From Sphagnum compactum (Eukaryota > Bryophyta > Sphagnopsida > Sphagnales): 64,000 nt of DNA. Positions 29,700 through 40,070 of this stretch are shown here, one piece after another. A program made the position numbers and the translations under genes. Below the pieces are notes generated by a model. The model was not told where the DNA came from and made no database searches. It worked only from the letters and a program-made list of their open reading frames with translations. Location of the stretch: assembly GCA_965153455.1 (NCBI GenBank), contig OZ234499.1, positions 4,447,577 to 4,511,576 on the forward strand, given 5' to 3'. Each line of letters starts with the position of its first letter. Position 1 is the first letter of the stretch.

Positions 29700-30290
29700 T
29701 CTTTAATAACATATTCTAGTTTCTTGCAATAAAAATAATTATGATTATATGGTTTATTAGAAAATTCATTCATATTTCCTCAATCTTTTTGTAAGGTCAT
29801 GTAAAACATATTTTTTCTTTTGGAATGACATAAGTATCTTTCTTGCAAAAAGAACCTTTGAATTGTCATTACCAAAATGAAGATCCTTCGTGAAGGTTTA
29901 TTCTTGAAAAAAATCCATAATTAAAAACTTGAGTCAATTTGTTTATCTTCTCAAGTTTTGATAAAAAAAGTTTCTAGCTATTTGCCATGTTATGCATCAA
30001 TGATAAAATTACATCATTCTCATCAATCAAGCTTCCAATTGAAGCTAATTATTCTTGAAAATGTCATTCAAAATGTATGAATATGTTTGTTACACTATTT
30101 CTTTCATTTTTAAGTTTTGTAATTTATCTTTCAAGTGCATTCTAATGACGACATTTTTTGTCTCATTGAATCTACATAAATCTTCCCATAATTCATCAAA
30201 AGTATGACATGATTGAGTATGAAATACCACTATATTATAAAGGCGATTGGTGATGATAAATGTTGTCAATAAATCTATATTTTTCATTCA
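29700..30290 (-). pseudogene. Gag fragment with decayed CCHC zinc knuckle
   Basis: 30090-30287 reads HTFDELWEDLCRFNETKN and then RMHLKDKLQNLKMKE, the UBN2-type copia Gag helix (AKEAWExLxxxFExKxxxxKLxLxxxLxxLKMxE). Further downstream, YFYCKKLEYVIKECHTN is a zinc knuckle in which the first Cys and the Gly-His pair are mutated. Confidence 0.8.
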
Positions 30291-30564
30291 ACAATGTTTA
30301 CCTTCCTAATAAGGCAATGGTTGAAAACCCATTATGGTGGATGTTGCAAGTTTGAGCCATTCGCAGTAGTCATAATTTTTTATATTCTTATGATAATCAA
30401 TGTTTCCATACATTGAAATATGAACCATCAAATTTGGGGATGTCTTTATTATTTCACTTTATGATGCAACACAATTGACAATTTTTTTTAATTCATAGAG
30501 AATTTTTCATTTTGTATATCTTATCAAAATGCATAATATTTTTCTCAATTATTTTGAATGACTT

Positions 30565-30576
30565 GCTTTGATACCA
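30565..30576 (-). other. Primer-binding site of the copia element
   Basis: The minus strand reads TGGTATCAAAGC directly after the end of the right LTR. Copia elements of plants usually use TGGTATCAGAGC, complementary to initiator tRNA-Met, so this is a one-base variant. Confidence 0.8.
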
Positions 30577-30772
30577 TGATACAAAACACAAAGGAAAGAG
30601 AAAAGATATAAACCGAATTAATATAGGTGTAATAGAAAATACATCACTGTTAATGTTTATTGGAAAGGAAAAAATCCTAAAAAGATAATGTCTATTGCTC
30701 GAATATGTCTTTTCACTTTTGTATTAACAATTATTGGTCACTTTAAACCTTAGGGATTAATGTTTAGTAACA
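30577..30772 (-). repeat. 5' LTR of the copia relic
   Basis: It begins TGATAC on the plus strand and ends AACA, giving TGTT...TATCA ends on the element's strand. It is 196 bp against 190 bp in the other LTR, with many substitutions and small indels between them, so the insertion is old. Confidence 0.85.
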
Positions 30773-33700
30773 AGAACAATCATTCCACAACACACTAATA
30801 AATCATGTTTTTAAAATAACTCTTCCACATCCATGTGGAAAATTGCCCATGCGAATAAAATTTTAGGAAGAACATATTAGATGGAGAAATTGTTTTAGAG
30901 TTGAAAACGTTTTCCAGTGATTTAGAAAGAAAAAATCAACATTTAAAAAAAAATTCAATCAAAAAATCTTGAGGAGGAAGAGGAGTTGCACTTCTTGTTG
31001 TAATGCCCTTTTTGACTTGGTTATTTGGTGTGTGTGTTGTTCAAGATCCTTCAAGCTCCCAAATTCATGCACTTAATAATATTTTCAAGTTGGTCCTATT
31101 TTTTGCACATGTGCTTTTCGTTATCCTATTTGAATTTTTTCTAGATGTGTTCACAATTCACATTCTCTTTCACTAATAGATTTCTTCAATGCTTGAATGT
31201 TTTTTTTACTTTTGATGATAGAGAAAAAGAGTTCCGTTTCAAAACCTCACTAAATTCCTCACCTAGTGTTAATATCAAAAATTAAATCACAAAAATAATA
31301 ACCTTATATGTGCAAATCCCCAATATTTTACATTGAAGATTTTGGTTACCTTTTAAAAATATTGAAATGTAGGAAATGGTTAATTTCTTCAAACACATTT
31401 ATATTTGTATCACTTGAATTTTTTTTGCATTCTACAACCTTTGTTGTAATATAAAAATGAACACATAGGTGAAAACATAGTTAGGGGATTAATTGAACTA
31501 TCGCAATTTCAATTTTTGTGGATTATAAATCAACTTAAAATTTAAAGTCATGTTCAACATTGACACTATCAAAATTTTAATTGTCCATGTTGCAATAAAG
31601 TTTAATGGGAATCATATTAAAACATATGGATGAATTCTAAGAAAAAAGTGGATTCATAATGGACTTTTGAAATGATAACACTAAGTTTGTTATGCAAATA
31701 AATGGAAAATGTGCATTCAAAAAGTACATCATTGTAATGTCAGATTAAAAAGAAAGAAATAGACCACCATCAAATGAGGAATTCAAAAATAAAATGTATT
31801 GATACTTTTCCAATACAAGAAAATTTGATTTTGAAAATTTGAAAATGTCATTATTTTTGTCATTATGTCATTCATAGTCCATTTCAAATTCAAATATTTA
31901 AATTTTCACATCAATTTTTAAACCAATCACATGTGTAAGGATATTTAAACGGTTGTCTACCAATACTTTTGATCAAAAGAATAAGAAATAATTATACTAC
32001 TCACAATATGATAATTATTATAATTGTAAGAATTTTAACTAATGTAAGAAGTAAAGTTTCAAAATGTCAAAAGTGAATCACCTAACCACACTTATATTCA
32101 TCTAAACTTTGTTTAATTTTGGCTTAAATTTCTAGCAAAAATTTCATCACCATCAAATCACATAAAAATAACCCAATCACATATTGTTAACAATTACATG
32201 CCTTTAAAGACCCTAGGTTTTTTATAACTTTCCATAAAATAAAGGTATCTACAAAAGGAAAAGGACCCAAGGTGAAAAAAAAAACAATTTTTCTTAATAA
32301 GAAAGTGATCTTAAGGTGAATTCAACACCTAAAAACAAAAATAAATATAAACATTGGTAATAAACACGACTTGAAATTCCTTTTCTCCCCTAGGTTGGTG
32401 ATATAAAGAGTTTGAACTTGAGTTTTGATTTTGCTTTGGATTTTGTTATCATTGCTATGAATGTTATGCAATGAATACTCTTTCATGAAAAAAACTATTG
32501 TTCTTCACCCTCCTTTATGAGAAAGTTGCTTCTCTTTGTCTTGAGTTTGCTTTCTTTTGCACATAACCAACATTTAAAGATGAAAAAATATTTCATAGTG
32601 AAAGAGGGGCCCGAAGACACAGTTATTTTAAGCATAACTTCAATGCATATTCTCTCTCAATCCAATAACATTTATGTAAGTCCCACCGATGATAATGTGC
32701 ATGTAAACATCAATTGTGTTCACTCTTATGATATTCTTATCAAATTATGTAAAGTCTCAAAAAACCCAAAGTGCACTTCACATTCAAGGATTGAAAATAA
32801 AAGTTGCCCTTCACATGTTTAGAGGGTTCCACAATGATTTGCCTTTCACTAGAAGGGCTACATGCCATTGAAGGGGACATTGAAGGCCGAGTTATATTAC
32901 GCCTTAAAAGCAAGATATGTCTATTGAGAGGGTTCATAATCAGACTCTCCAACCAACCTTCCTTTCAACCTAAAGAAAACAACATCGGTCATCCATTTGC
33001 AAGAAAAATCTCATAAACTTCCATTTGACCAAGCATGAATATTAAGGCGCCCTCTGACTACACTAGGAAATCTCTGACATGTTATTATGAACCCTACATA
33101 AGCATCTATTTGAACATTATGCTTTTGCTGCTTGTCACCCGTTTGGAGTGTTCAAGTTATTCAGGTATCCGACTTGGCATCATCTATTGTGTTCATGTAA
33201 GCATCTGTCTTACAAATATCCATTTTAATATGTGCTTTGTAGACATATCCATTGGATATGTGCTACACTACAGCCCCCAAGATGCGGCTTCTCTTCTCAG
33301 GTGTGATTCTTCACACCTTTGAAGGGATTGATTCTTCACAATTGTTGCACTGCTGCTAAATTAAGAAGGGTGGTACAACTTGATTCTCATATTTTGGTTC
33401 TGCTTTGCATTGCACCAGGAGTCCAAAATTGCTTCTAAATCACGCATCTCCTCAGTCAGCACATCTACCACACTTATTGCAAAAGTCTCTTGTCATCAAA
33501 AAAATAATCACAATAACAAATGTCAACACATGCACGGTTGTAATAGACTTGGAGGTTCACCCACATACAGGTGACAAAACTTAGCTCGTCTTTGTTGACC
33601 AGTTCTAGAAATGTGTATTTCTTTTAGGGGTCAGCCAGCCTACTTCCCCCGGTGATTGCATAAATGATCAAGGCCGCTGACAAGATGAGGAACACAGAGT

Positions 33701-33911
33701 TCTTTGGAGCAACCCTCAACCCTAAACCCATCAGGAGACCTCTCCTGGAATTTCTCCAGATTCAGGCCTACAACCGTGGAACTTTGACATGCGATTCTGG
33801 GATGATCTGGTGAAGTTGATTTCAAAAGATGAGAGTTAGGATTTCAATGGGTGTATATGTTTGCTTGTCTCCCATGCTTGGCTTTTTTGACAATGCTTCA
33901 AGAGAAAATAT
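30773..33911. other. AT-rich intergenic DNA, no gene recognised
   Basis: A frame at 32517-32822 (+) starts with a hydrophobic signal-like stretch (LLLFVLSLLSFAH) but matches no family and is followed by stops. From about 33.4 kb the sequence is less AT-rich, consistent with the 3' flank of the gene at 33912. Nothing else is supportable. Confidence 0.5.
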
Positions 33912-35029
33912 TCAGGCTTTGACTAGAGACAACTTCTTGCGCTCTGACAATCGCAAACACTCCCTTTGAAGGTCACCTAACATCTCACGAATGATCTTCT
34001 CTGTAACACTCCTAAGGTAACCTTTTAGAGGCCATGGTGGCATCAAGGTGGGTTCAAGAACTTGATGAAAGTGAACCCAGGTTCCATTCATCATGGGATC
34101 TGAGGTTTTGTCAACATCACTGTTTTCAGTTCCTGTAGCTTGAGGTTTTGAATCAGAGTTTGGACCTTGTAGGGGCTCAAGCTTCCAAGAACCTGAAAAC
34201 TTCCTCATAACCCCTTGTCTTGCCAATTCAAAAAGCACCTGCAGTACACAGAAGAACATATGAATTCAGCACTCACTTGCCACACCACTATTCAACTCTT
34301 CAATTCTTTTACATCACCAAGAGTAGCTTGTACAGGCACCTCACAACTTACATAGGCCTAAGTATGAAGCCACTGAAACCAAGTTAAGGTTGTAGTTGAT
34401 CTACTAGGTTAAGGTTGTAAGTTTGTATGTAGATGACCAGCAATCTTAACCTAAAACTTTCATTACTGTTCACACTCACCGAGTGTTCTCGTCGGTTTTG
34501 TTCAATAATCATACGTGATGCAAATGACCCTGAGAAAACCAGAAATCGCCAGCGACCCAACTGCTCCAGCTCCACCAATAGCCGGTTCCCATCATTCTCC
34601 AGAACTTTGCGGTATGTCACCTCCTACCAACCCACCATCCCTGTTGTGATTTGGAAGATGTAAATAACCAAATCATCTTCACCAATGAGAAATTCTGCAG
34701 TATTTAGCTTGCACAACAGTCATGAACCATTGTTAAACCTCAGTTGGCGAAAAGGAGAAAACCTTGATATTCTTGAACACGCGGTGATTGTTGGGATCTG
34801 TGAGAATGTCATAAACTCCATCAGGATCCAAAGGAACTGAAAAGTGGACATCAATTTCACAAAAGGAGCCTTTAACCTGAGTCACTTCCAACACCGATGG
34901 CTCCTGCATGAGCTCTGTTGGCACCCATGCTTCATCATCCAGATCTACCTTCCCAGAATTGTCAACACCCTCTAAAACCTTCTCCTCTCCACTGTGATGA
35001 TGCCACCCTAACCACTGCCCTGCAGGCAT
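33912..35029 (-). CDS. SRPBCC (START/polyketide cyclase-like) lipid-transport protein
   Basis: Exons 34763-35029, 34480-34623 and 33912-34238 give 245 aa in one frame. Visible pieces are EEKVLEGVDN, WVPTELMQEPSVLEVTQ, GSFCEIDVHFSVPLDPD, VYDILTDPNNHRVFKNIK, EVTYRKVLENDGNRLLVE, WRFLVFSGSF and a C-terminal helix (LRSVTEKIIREMLGDLQREC). This matches the plant 'polyketide cyclase/dehydrase and lipid transport' proteins of the Bet v1/START fold, which bind a hydrophobic ligand in a helix-grip pocket; the ligand is not known to me. The first donor (AAG|GTTTTC) is weak but restores the family's FKNIK-EVTYRK junction. The Met sits one base inside its exon, so an upstream exon is required, probably the non-coding 35559-35635. 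No obvious transit peptide. Divergent from the dolichyldiphosphatase gene 7 kb away. Confidence 0.8.
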
Positions 35030-35558
35030 TCTGAAACAAAAGCAACACACAGATGAGAGAGATGACACAGAGCCATTACAGTTTTATAATGGAAAGGCTT
35101 TCATCCTATAACCAAGCATGACTGTCCCTGGCCTCACTGCAAATCCTTTACCAGTTGGTAGAGACAGTGAAAAATCTCTTAGAATTGCTGATGCCCCAAC
35201 CAGCCAATTTTTTTTGTGCAAAACTTTGCTCAAATGCAAAAATGCAGTCCAACTCTTGAACAGATGTCCAGTGTGGCTACACCACAAAAGTGAAAAAAAA
35301 AACCCGGGCCCCAACTACAAGATGACCAGGACTTGCTATTGAGCACATCAGTATGCAAAACTTGTGTCTCAGTTGCATTTCCAAGATTGGCTCATAAGCA
35401 GATGGTTCATTGATGATAAGAACAAAACCCTAAATGTTCATGCTTGCGTGTTTCACTAATCAGATTATACATGAGAAGCAAGAAAGGTCTGCATCTGATG
35501 CAAAGATAGAAGAACTTCTCAAAGATGGTGCAGTGTAGATGTCAAGCAGTTGACTTAC

Positions 35559-35635
35559 TTGGTGACAGTGCTGGTTTGATGCTGTTAAACAAAACCCAGG
35601 AATTCCACAGTAGTGCGATCTCTGCTTCTCAACAC
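35559..35635 (-). other. Probable non-coding 5' exon of the SRPBCC gene
   Basis: TTTGCAG|GTGTTGAG and CACCAA|GTAAGTC give good acceptor and donor sites on the minus strand. None of its frames joins the downstream Met frame without a stop or phase clash, so it is best read as 5' UTR. Confidence 0.4.
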
Positions 35636-36762
35636 CTGCAAACCCCGCATACAAGAAGAGCTAGGTTGATGAACTCAAGAGTTTGTCATATCTCCAAATA
35701 GGTCTTCAGCCTCCTCTGTGACAAATCATTGACTAAAAAAACTCTCTTCACCTTGTCAGCAGGGTGAGGTTGCTTGCAAATAAATCAATCCTTGATGCAA
35801 AACAGGCCTAGAAACAATAATTCTTGTACAAAAGAAAAGCCTGCAACTGTGCCAAGCTGGATCTCAGATCACATAATCTCCCATCCCGAAAGCTTGGATC
35901 TAAATACAGTCCAACTCTTGAACAAAACAGCTCCAGATGTCTTTCAGAATGTATCTAGAAACCAAACACAATTTCTGAAACAAGAGTGAATCACACCTGC
36001 AGGGGGAAAAAAAAAAACACAGCCTCCCAGGCAGATATTCTTACACAAAAACCCATGTTCCAAAGCTTGGATCCCAATAGTAAGATCAGGAATTGGGCAC
36101 AAACAATAATCCCCAGAGAAGTAACCCACAAACCACCCCCACCCTCCGCACCCAACAACACCTTTCTTTTTCCCTCTCCCCCACCGGCACAAAAAAAATG
36201 AACAATTTTCAAAACATCGATCTTGCAAACGACAATTGCGGGGGAGAATTCGAACCCGCGACCCAAATTTGGAGTTGGGAGAAGGAGCGAAAGCGCTGTG
36301 GCGGTTGCGTGCTGCATGCAGCTCGCGGATCTCGTCAACCCCTCCTCGATCTGTGTGTGCCCAGTACTTCAGCAGCCTATAAATCTCTCGAGATATTTTT
36401 TGCTCGGGAAGGAAAAACTCCAATAAAACTCCGATTTTTCTCGGCACGTTGACTTCGATACACTACAAATTCAGCTCACCAAATACTTAGGAACCGCAGA
36501 AGCGTCGAGAAAGAAGCTGCTGCGGGGCAATTTTGTGAAGGAATCCCTGCGCATTCGCAAGAGAGAGAAGAGAGCTCCTTGCGAAGCACACTGCCGTGGC
36601 AAGACGGGTTACCTGAAGGCTGTTAGGTGCGACGGGTCAAACCTAGGGCTATGAACCTAGGTTTGACCCTATGGTAGGTACCTAGTATCATGATGGCTCA
36701 GCATTTTGCTATTCCTCAGGATAGCAAAGGAACTCGGAAACTTCTTGTTTTTTATTTGTTTT

Positions 36763-36786
36763 AAATAAATAAATAAATAAATAAAA
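36763..36786. repeat. (AAAT)n microsatellite
   Basis: Six consecutive AAAT units, followed by further A/T-rich repeats (tttaatttaattt). Confidence 0.9.
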
Positions 36787-37182
36787 ATAATTTGATTTAA
36801 TTTAATTTAATTTTTTACATGTATTTATTAAATTCAACCTTCTTATTCCTCTTGGAATCCATGGACTATGTGGAGTAATTAGGCCCATTCTTGTAATTAA
36901 ATCAAGTACCTGAATTAAATAAATACTAATAATTTAGAAATAGTTTGAAAGTGAAATGTAAAAGTTTGATTAACTCAACCACATTATTATTATTGGGCAA
37001 AATGTGGAGTGGGGAAATACAAGTCAATCATTGACATAGTTTTACTGTTTTTCTTGGTGTGAAATTTTTGCCAAAATGAGAACAATCAAAATTTTAAAAG
37101 GGAATGTTTTGTTGAAATATTCCCATTTTTCTGATAAAAATCCCCTAATTTCAGAAAAAAAGTTGTGTGACATTTGGATCAA

Positions 37183-37207
37183 TGTGTGTGTGTGTGTGTG
37201 TGTGTGT
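37183..37207. repeat. (TG)n microsatellite
   Basis: About twelve TG units in a row. Confidence 0.95.
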
Positions 37208-38329
37208 TTTGGGCAAAATTTGCCACTTGGTGACAAGAAAAAAAAAGGGGGTTGTTGTAGGATTCTTTTGGAAAAATCTGCACAAATTTTTAGAGGGAGA
37301 GATTTTTTCTTTTTTGATCAAGTTCCCAAAGGTTCCTATCCAAGTCTTCAATGTGTTCCCCAAAATGTTCCCAATAGCACCACACTTTTATCTTGTATGC
37401 TTTGGCCAAGATTGAACTTTTGTGTATATTATGAACAATAAATAATGGGGGGGACCAAAGGGGGGAGTGCACCTATTGGGGGAGTGCTCGATGTTTCAAA
37501 TATTTTTATTGTGATGGGTTGGTCAATCAATGTGACTCCTTCCCAAAAAGACAAATAGAAAGAAAGAAAGAAAAAAAAAAAAAAAAACACTTTGATCACA
37601 CCCATCAACTAATTGATAAGAAGTGTGAATATACATGAGTTCTCTTCCCTCAAGGCAAAGCCAATGAAATGACATTGGTGAAAACAATGAGTTCATTGTC
37701 GCTTATGAAGTTATGCCAAAAGAGACAAAGCTCACATGAGAAAGTTTGGTACGTCTCGAAGAAGAAGAAGAAGTACGACATTCTATAGTGCATATTCCAT
37801 CAAGTAAGGCAATCTATCTATGAAAGAAGGCCAGGTTCTTTGTTTGTTTGTCATGTTGAGATCTCTCAAACCATAGAAAGTCCTTGATGATCAAGTTGGT
37901 TTCATTATGTTTATGTCTCGACCTATAGTGGAAAAGTTATTGAATATTTGACAAAATTTTCACTAAAAATTTATTTAAACCAAAACAAAAAAAACTATAC
38001 TAGGGAATTTGGGTGCACTCTTGATATTCTTTGGAAAGCCATCAATGAGTAAGATTTAGTGAAGCTGATTTGGAAAAAATTAGACCTAAGTTGTGACAAG
38101 TATTGAATTTTGAGTAGTTTTGTCATTGAAAATTTAATTAAGTTTGGAAAAATGATTTTGAAAGGAAAAATTAGTTGGGTAACCAGTTCACACTTGGGCC
38201 AAGGGCACAGGCCACATTCGTCTCCATTTAAGACTTCAAAAGAACCCCACCTAAGTACAACAAGATCCTCCATAGCCCTCATAGTGAACAAAAGAAAATA
38301 TAAAAAAATGTGGAGTTTGATTTGGTATG

Positions 38330-38518
38330 TTTAGAGCATCTCCACTGGTGCTCAATATGTGACTCTGCAAAAATATTTCTTATGTCTATCTTCCAACTTT
38401 TTGTTACTATATTAAATTTTTTTCTTAACTCCACCCATTAAACTAAAACTACAAAAAGGTAGGAGACTACTACTAACAACCCACCTATACCAATCATACT
38501 ATGAAAAGATGCTCTAAA
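38330..38518. mobile_element. PIF/Harbinger-type MITE, 189 bp
   Basis: The left end TTTAGAGCATCT is an exact inverted match of the right end AGATGCTCTAAA. The inner text is shared with 38748-39274 and 4085-4250. GAGCATCTCC termini next to TTA/TAA are typical of Tourist-like (Harbinger) MITEs. No coding capacity. The flanking trinucleotides read TTA and TAA rather than a perfect direct repeat, so one may have mutated. Confidence 0.8.
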
Positions 38519-38852
38519 TCATGTTGAGCTTCAGCTGATGACATTCATTTTGTTGAAGAAGTTCTTTAGATGTACAGTGTTAATTTGAAAACATTTGAGT
38601 TCAACTCTAATGGCCTTTAAAGGCTAAAGTGTGAGGGTCTTAAAAAAACCTCATGGGCAATAACCACATGAACGAGTGGGACATTAAAGACTGTAGTCTC
38701 TTGTAGTCTCTACTTTCTTAATGATCATGAGATTTTTATAACACATGTTACACAGCATCCCCACCACTTAGTATGTGACCCTGCAAAAATATTTTTCACA
38801 TCCAAGTTTAGTTATTTACTTTTTTTGCAACCCCACCCATAAAATTGAAACT

Positions 38853-39049
38853 GGGACTGCAAATGTGTGGGAACTACTAATAGCAAACCACCTGGACCAA
38901 ACAATTATGTTTGACGAATCAAAAACAGGGAGCAATAGTCAGATCATATTTGGGACTGCAAATGTGTGGGAACTACTAATAGCAAACCACCTGGACCAAA
39001 CAATTATGTTTGACGAATCAAAACAGGGAGCAATAGTCAGATCATATTT
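38853..39049. repeat. 99-bp tandem duplication inside the MITE
   Basis: Units 38853-38951 and 38952-39049 start gggactgcaaatgtgtggg and end agatcatattt. They differ visibly only by one A in a run, which indicates a recent event. Confidence 0.95.
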
Positions 39050-39115
39050 ATTACACTTCTCTAGCAGGCGAGCAAAGCTGCAGCACTCACCAGCCTCAGC
39101 AAATGGAGCGCGTAT

Positions 39116-39217
39116 GTAGGAAGAAAACCATTTTCCTGAGCTAAACGGGCATGTTTTGACTTGCGTAGGTAGGAAGAAAACCATTTTCCTGAGCTAAACC
39201 GGCATGTTTTGACTTTT
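39116..39217. repeat. 53-bp tandem duplication inside the MITE
   Basis: Units starting at 39116 and 39169 share gtaggaagaaaaccatttt and cctgagctaaac, with a single visible substitution (cgggc against ccggc) over about 48 bp. Confidence 0.9.
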
Positions 39218-39798
39218 CTTCATCTAATTTTAAATTGCAGGGTCACATACTCAGCACTTGTGGGGATGCTCTTACTGTGCATATTAAGTGGGAATGTGGA
39301 CAAGGTCTTGAGAATCTGAGTATGGGCTCCCCCCAATTAAGTAAGCATTGCTAATAATAGTGATAAGGTCATTTTAAGTCATTCATTCAACCTGGCTTTT
39401 CACAGCTCGCATGATTTGCTTCTATTTGTCTTCTTTCCTTTCAATAAGATGTTGCAAGAAGGGGGAGGGTGGGGAGTGTCTTTGTACTGAATCCAATGCA
39501 TGTTTTTCATTGTTTTAATGGGGTCTTGGTCTTGGGAATGAATAAGTAGATAGTGGAGATAATTAGGAAAATTATTAGGTTGCAATGATTTTTATTTTTT
39601 TCAAAATCTGCTGAATTTGGATCATTTTTTCCATGAAAAATCTTTGGATGCATTGAAATCATATATTTCAGGTCAAAATTTGGTGAAAAATTTGCCCAAA
39701 AATAATAGAAACATTGACACCATATGGTGCCAATCGGTGTACTAGATACATCTCCACATTATCACCCATCGCAACAAATGTAAGTTAAACACCCTAGG

Positions 39799-40070
39799 GG
39801 TGATGGCTCACTAGTATAGCCTTGTCCTTGAGATTGGGATCACAAAAGGCCCTAGATTCAAACTTAATTATGTGTTGGTGTTACTACAAAAGTGAGGCTT
39901 TGTTCAACTATTCGATTCATTATGAGGCCTTCAAGATGAATTAGGTCATTCATTATAGGCCACCATTTCATTGCACCATTTAACCTAAAAGTGAACTAGG
40001 TGACCATATTCTTGCGCCATTCATGTCCATGTCTAGTATAAGCAATTCAATAAGGGAATTAACTAAGGTC
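39799..40070 (+). mobile_element. Possible SINE with tRNA-like head
   Basis: TGGCTCACTAGTATAG (39804-39819) resembles an RNA polymerase III A box, and AGATTCAAACT (39854-39864), 35 bp further on, resembles a B box (GGTTCRAATC) with mutations. The spacing is that of a tRNA-derived head. The text to about 40070 could be the SINE body. The 3' end is not defined and no second copy was found in the window. Confidence 0.4.

Larger units (their letters stand above)
25594..30772 (-). mobile_element. Degraded Ty1/copia LTR retrotransposon
   Basis: About 5.2 kb, transcribed leftward. LTR-like direct repeats bound it (25594-25783 and 30577-30772). Next to the right LTR is a primer-binding site reading TGGTATCAAAGC on the minus strand, and next to the left LTR a purine tract AAGGGGTAA. 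In element order: Gag (30090-30287, KLQNLKMKE-type helix), a decayed CCHC knuckle (YFYCKKLEYVIKECH, about 29710), protease and GAG-pre-integrase pieces (GDDTSHC, 29386-29640), integrase (TPQQNGVAKR, 28926-29159), reverse transcriptase (WWIFKIKTNFDGSIDKNK, about 27400-27600) and RNase H (YVDNKSVITLSKNLKFHA, about 26780). The copia order Gag-PR-IN-RT-RH is kept. Many stops and frameshifts make it non-autonomous. Target-site duplication is not clear (agaaa against agaac at best). Confidence 0.9.
35636..38329. other. Upstream flank of the SRPBCC gene, then AT-rich DNA
   Basis: 36.1-36.65 kb is GC-richer and probably includes the promoter or first exon. It has a GGGTTCGAATTC B-box-like motif on the minus strand (36245-36256). 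From 36.75 kb it is AT-rich, with an (AAAT)n run at about 36763-36786 and (TG)n at 37183-37207. No gene was seen. Confidence 0.45.
38748..39274. mobile_element. Larger PIF/Harbinger-type MITE with internal duplications
   Basis: Terminal inverted repeats of about 30 bp: the left end reads CAGCATCCCCAC then CTTAGTATGTGACCCTGC, and the right end is its near-perfect reverse complement (GCAGGGTCACATACT ... GGGGATGCTC). Direct TTA flanks (38748-38750 and 39272-39274) fit a 3-bp Harbinger target-site duplication. The interior carries a 99-bp tandem duplication and a 53-bp one. No transposase is encoded; mobility would need an enzyme supplied elsewhere. Confidence 0.85.

Noticed and set aside
32517-32822. 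Frame with a signal-peptide-like N terminus (+)
   Set aside because: AT-rich DNA readily gives hydrophobic Leu/Phe stretches; no downstream similarity and no homologue recognised.
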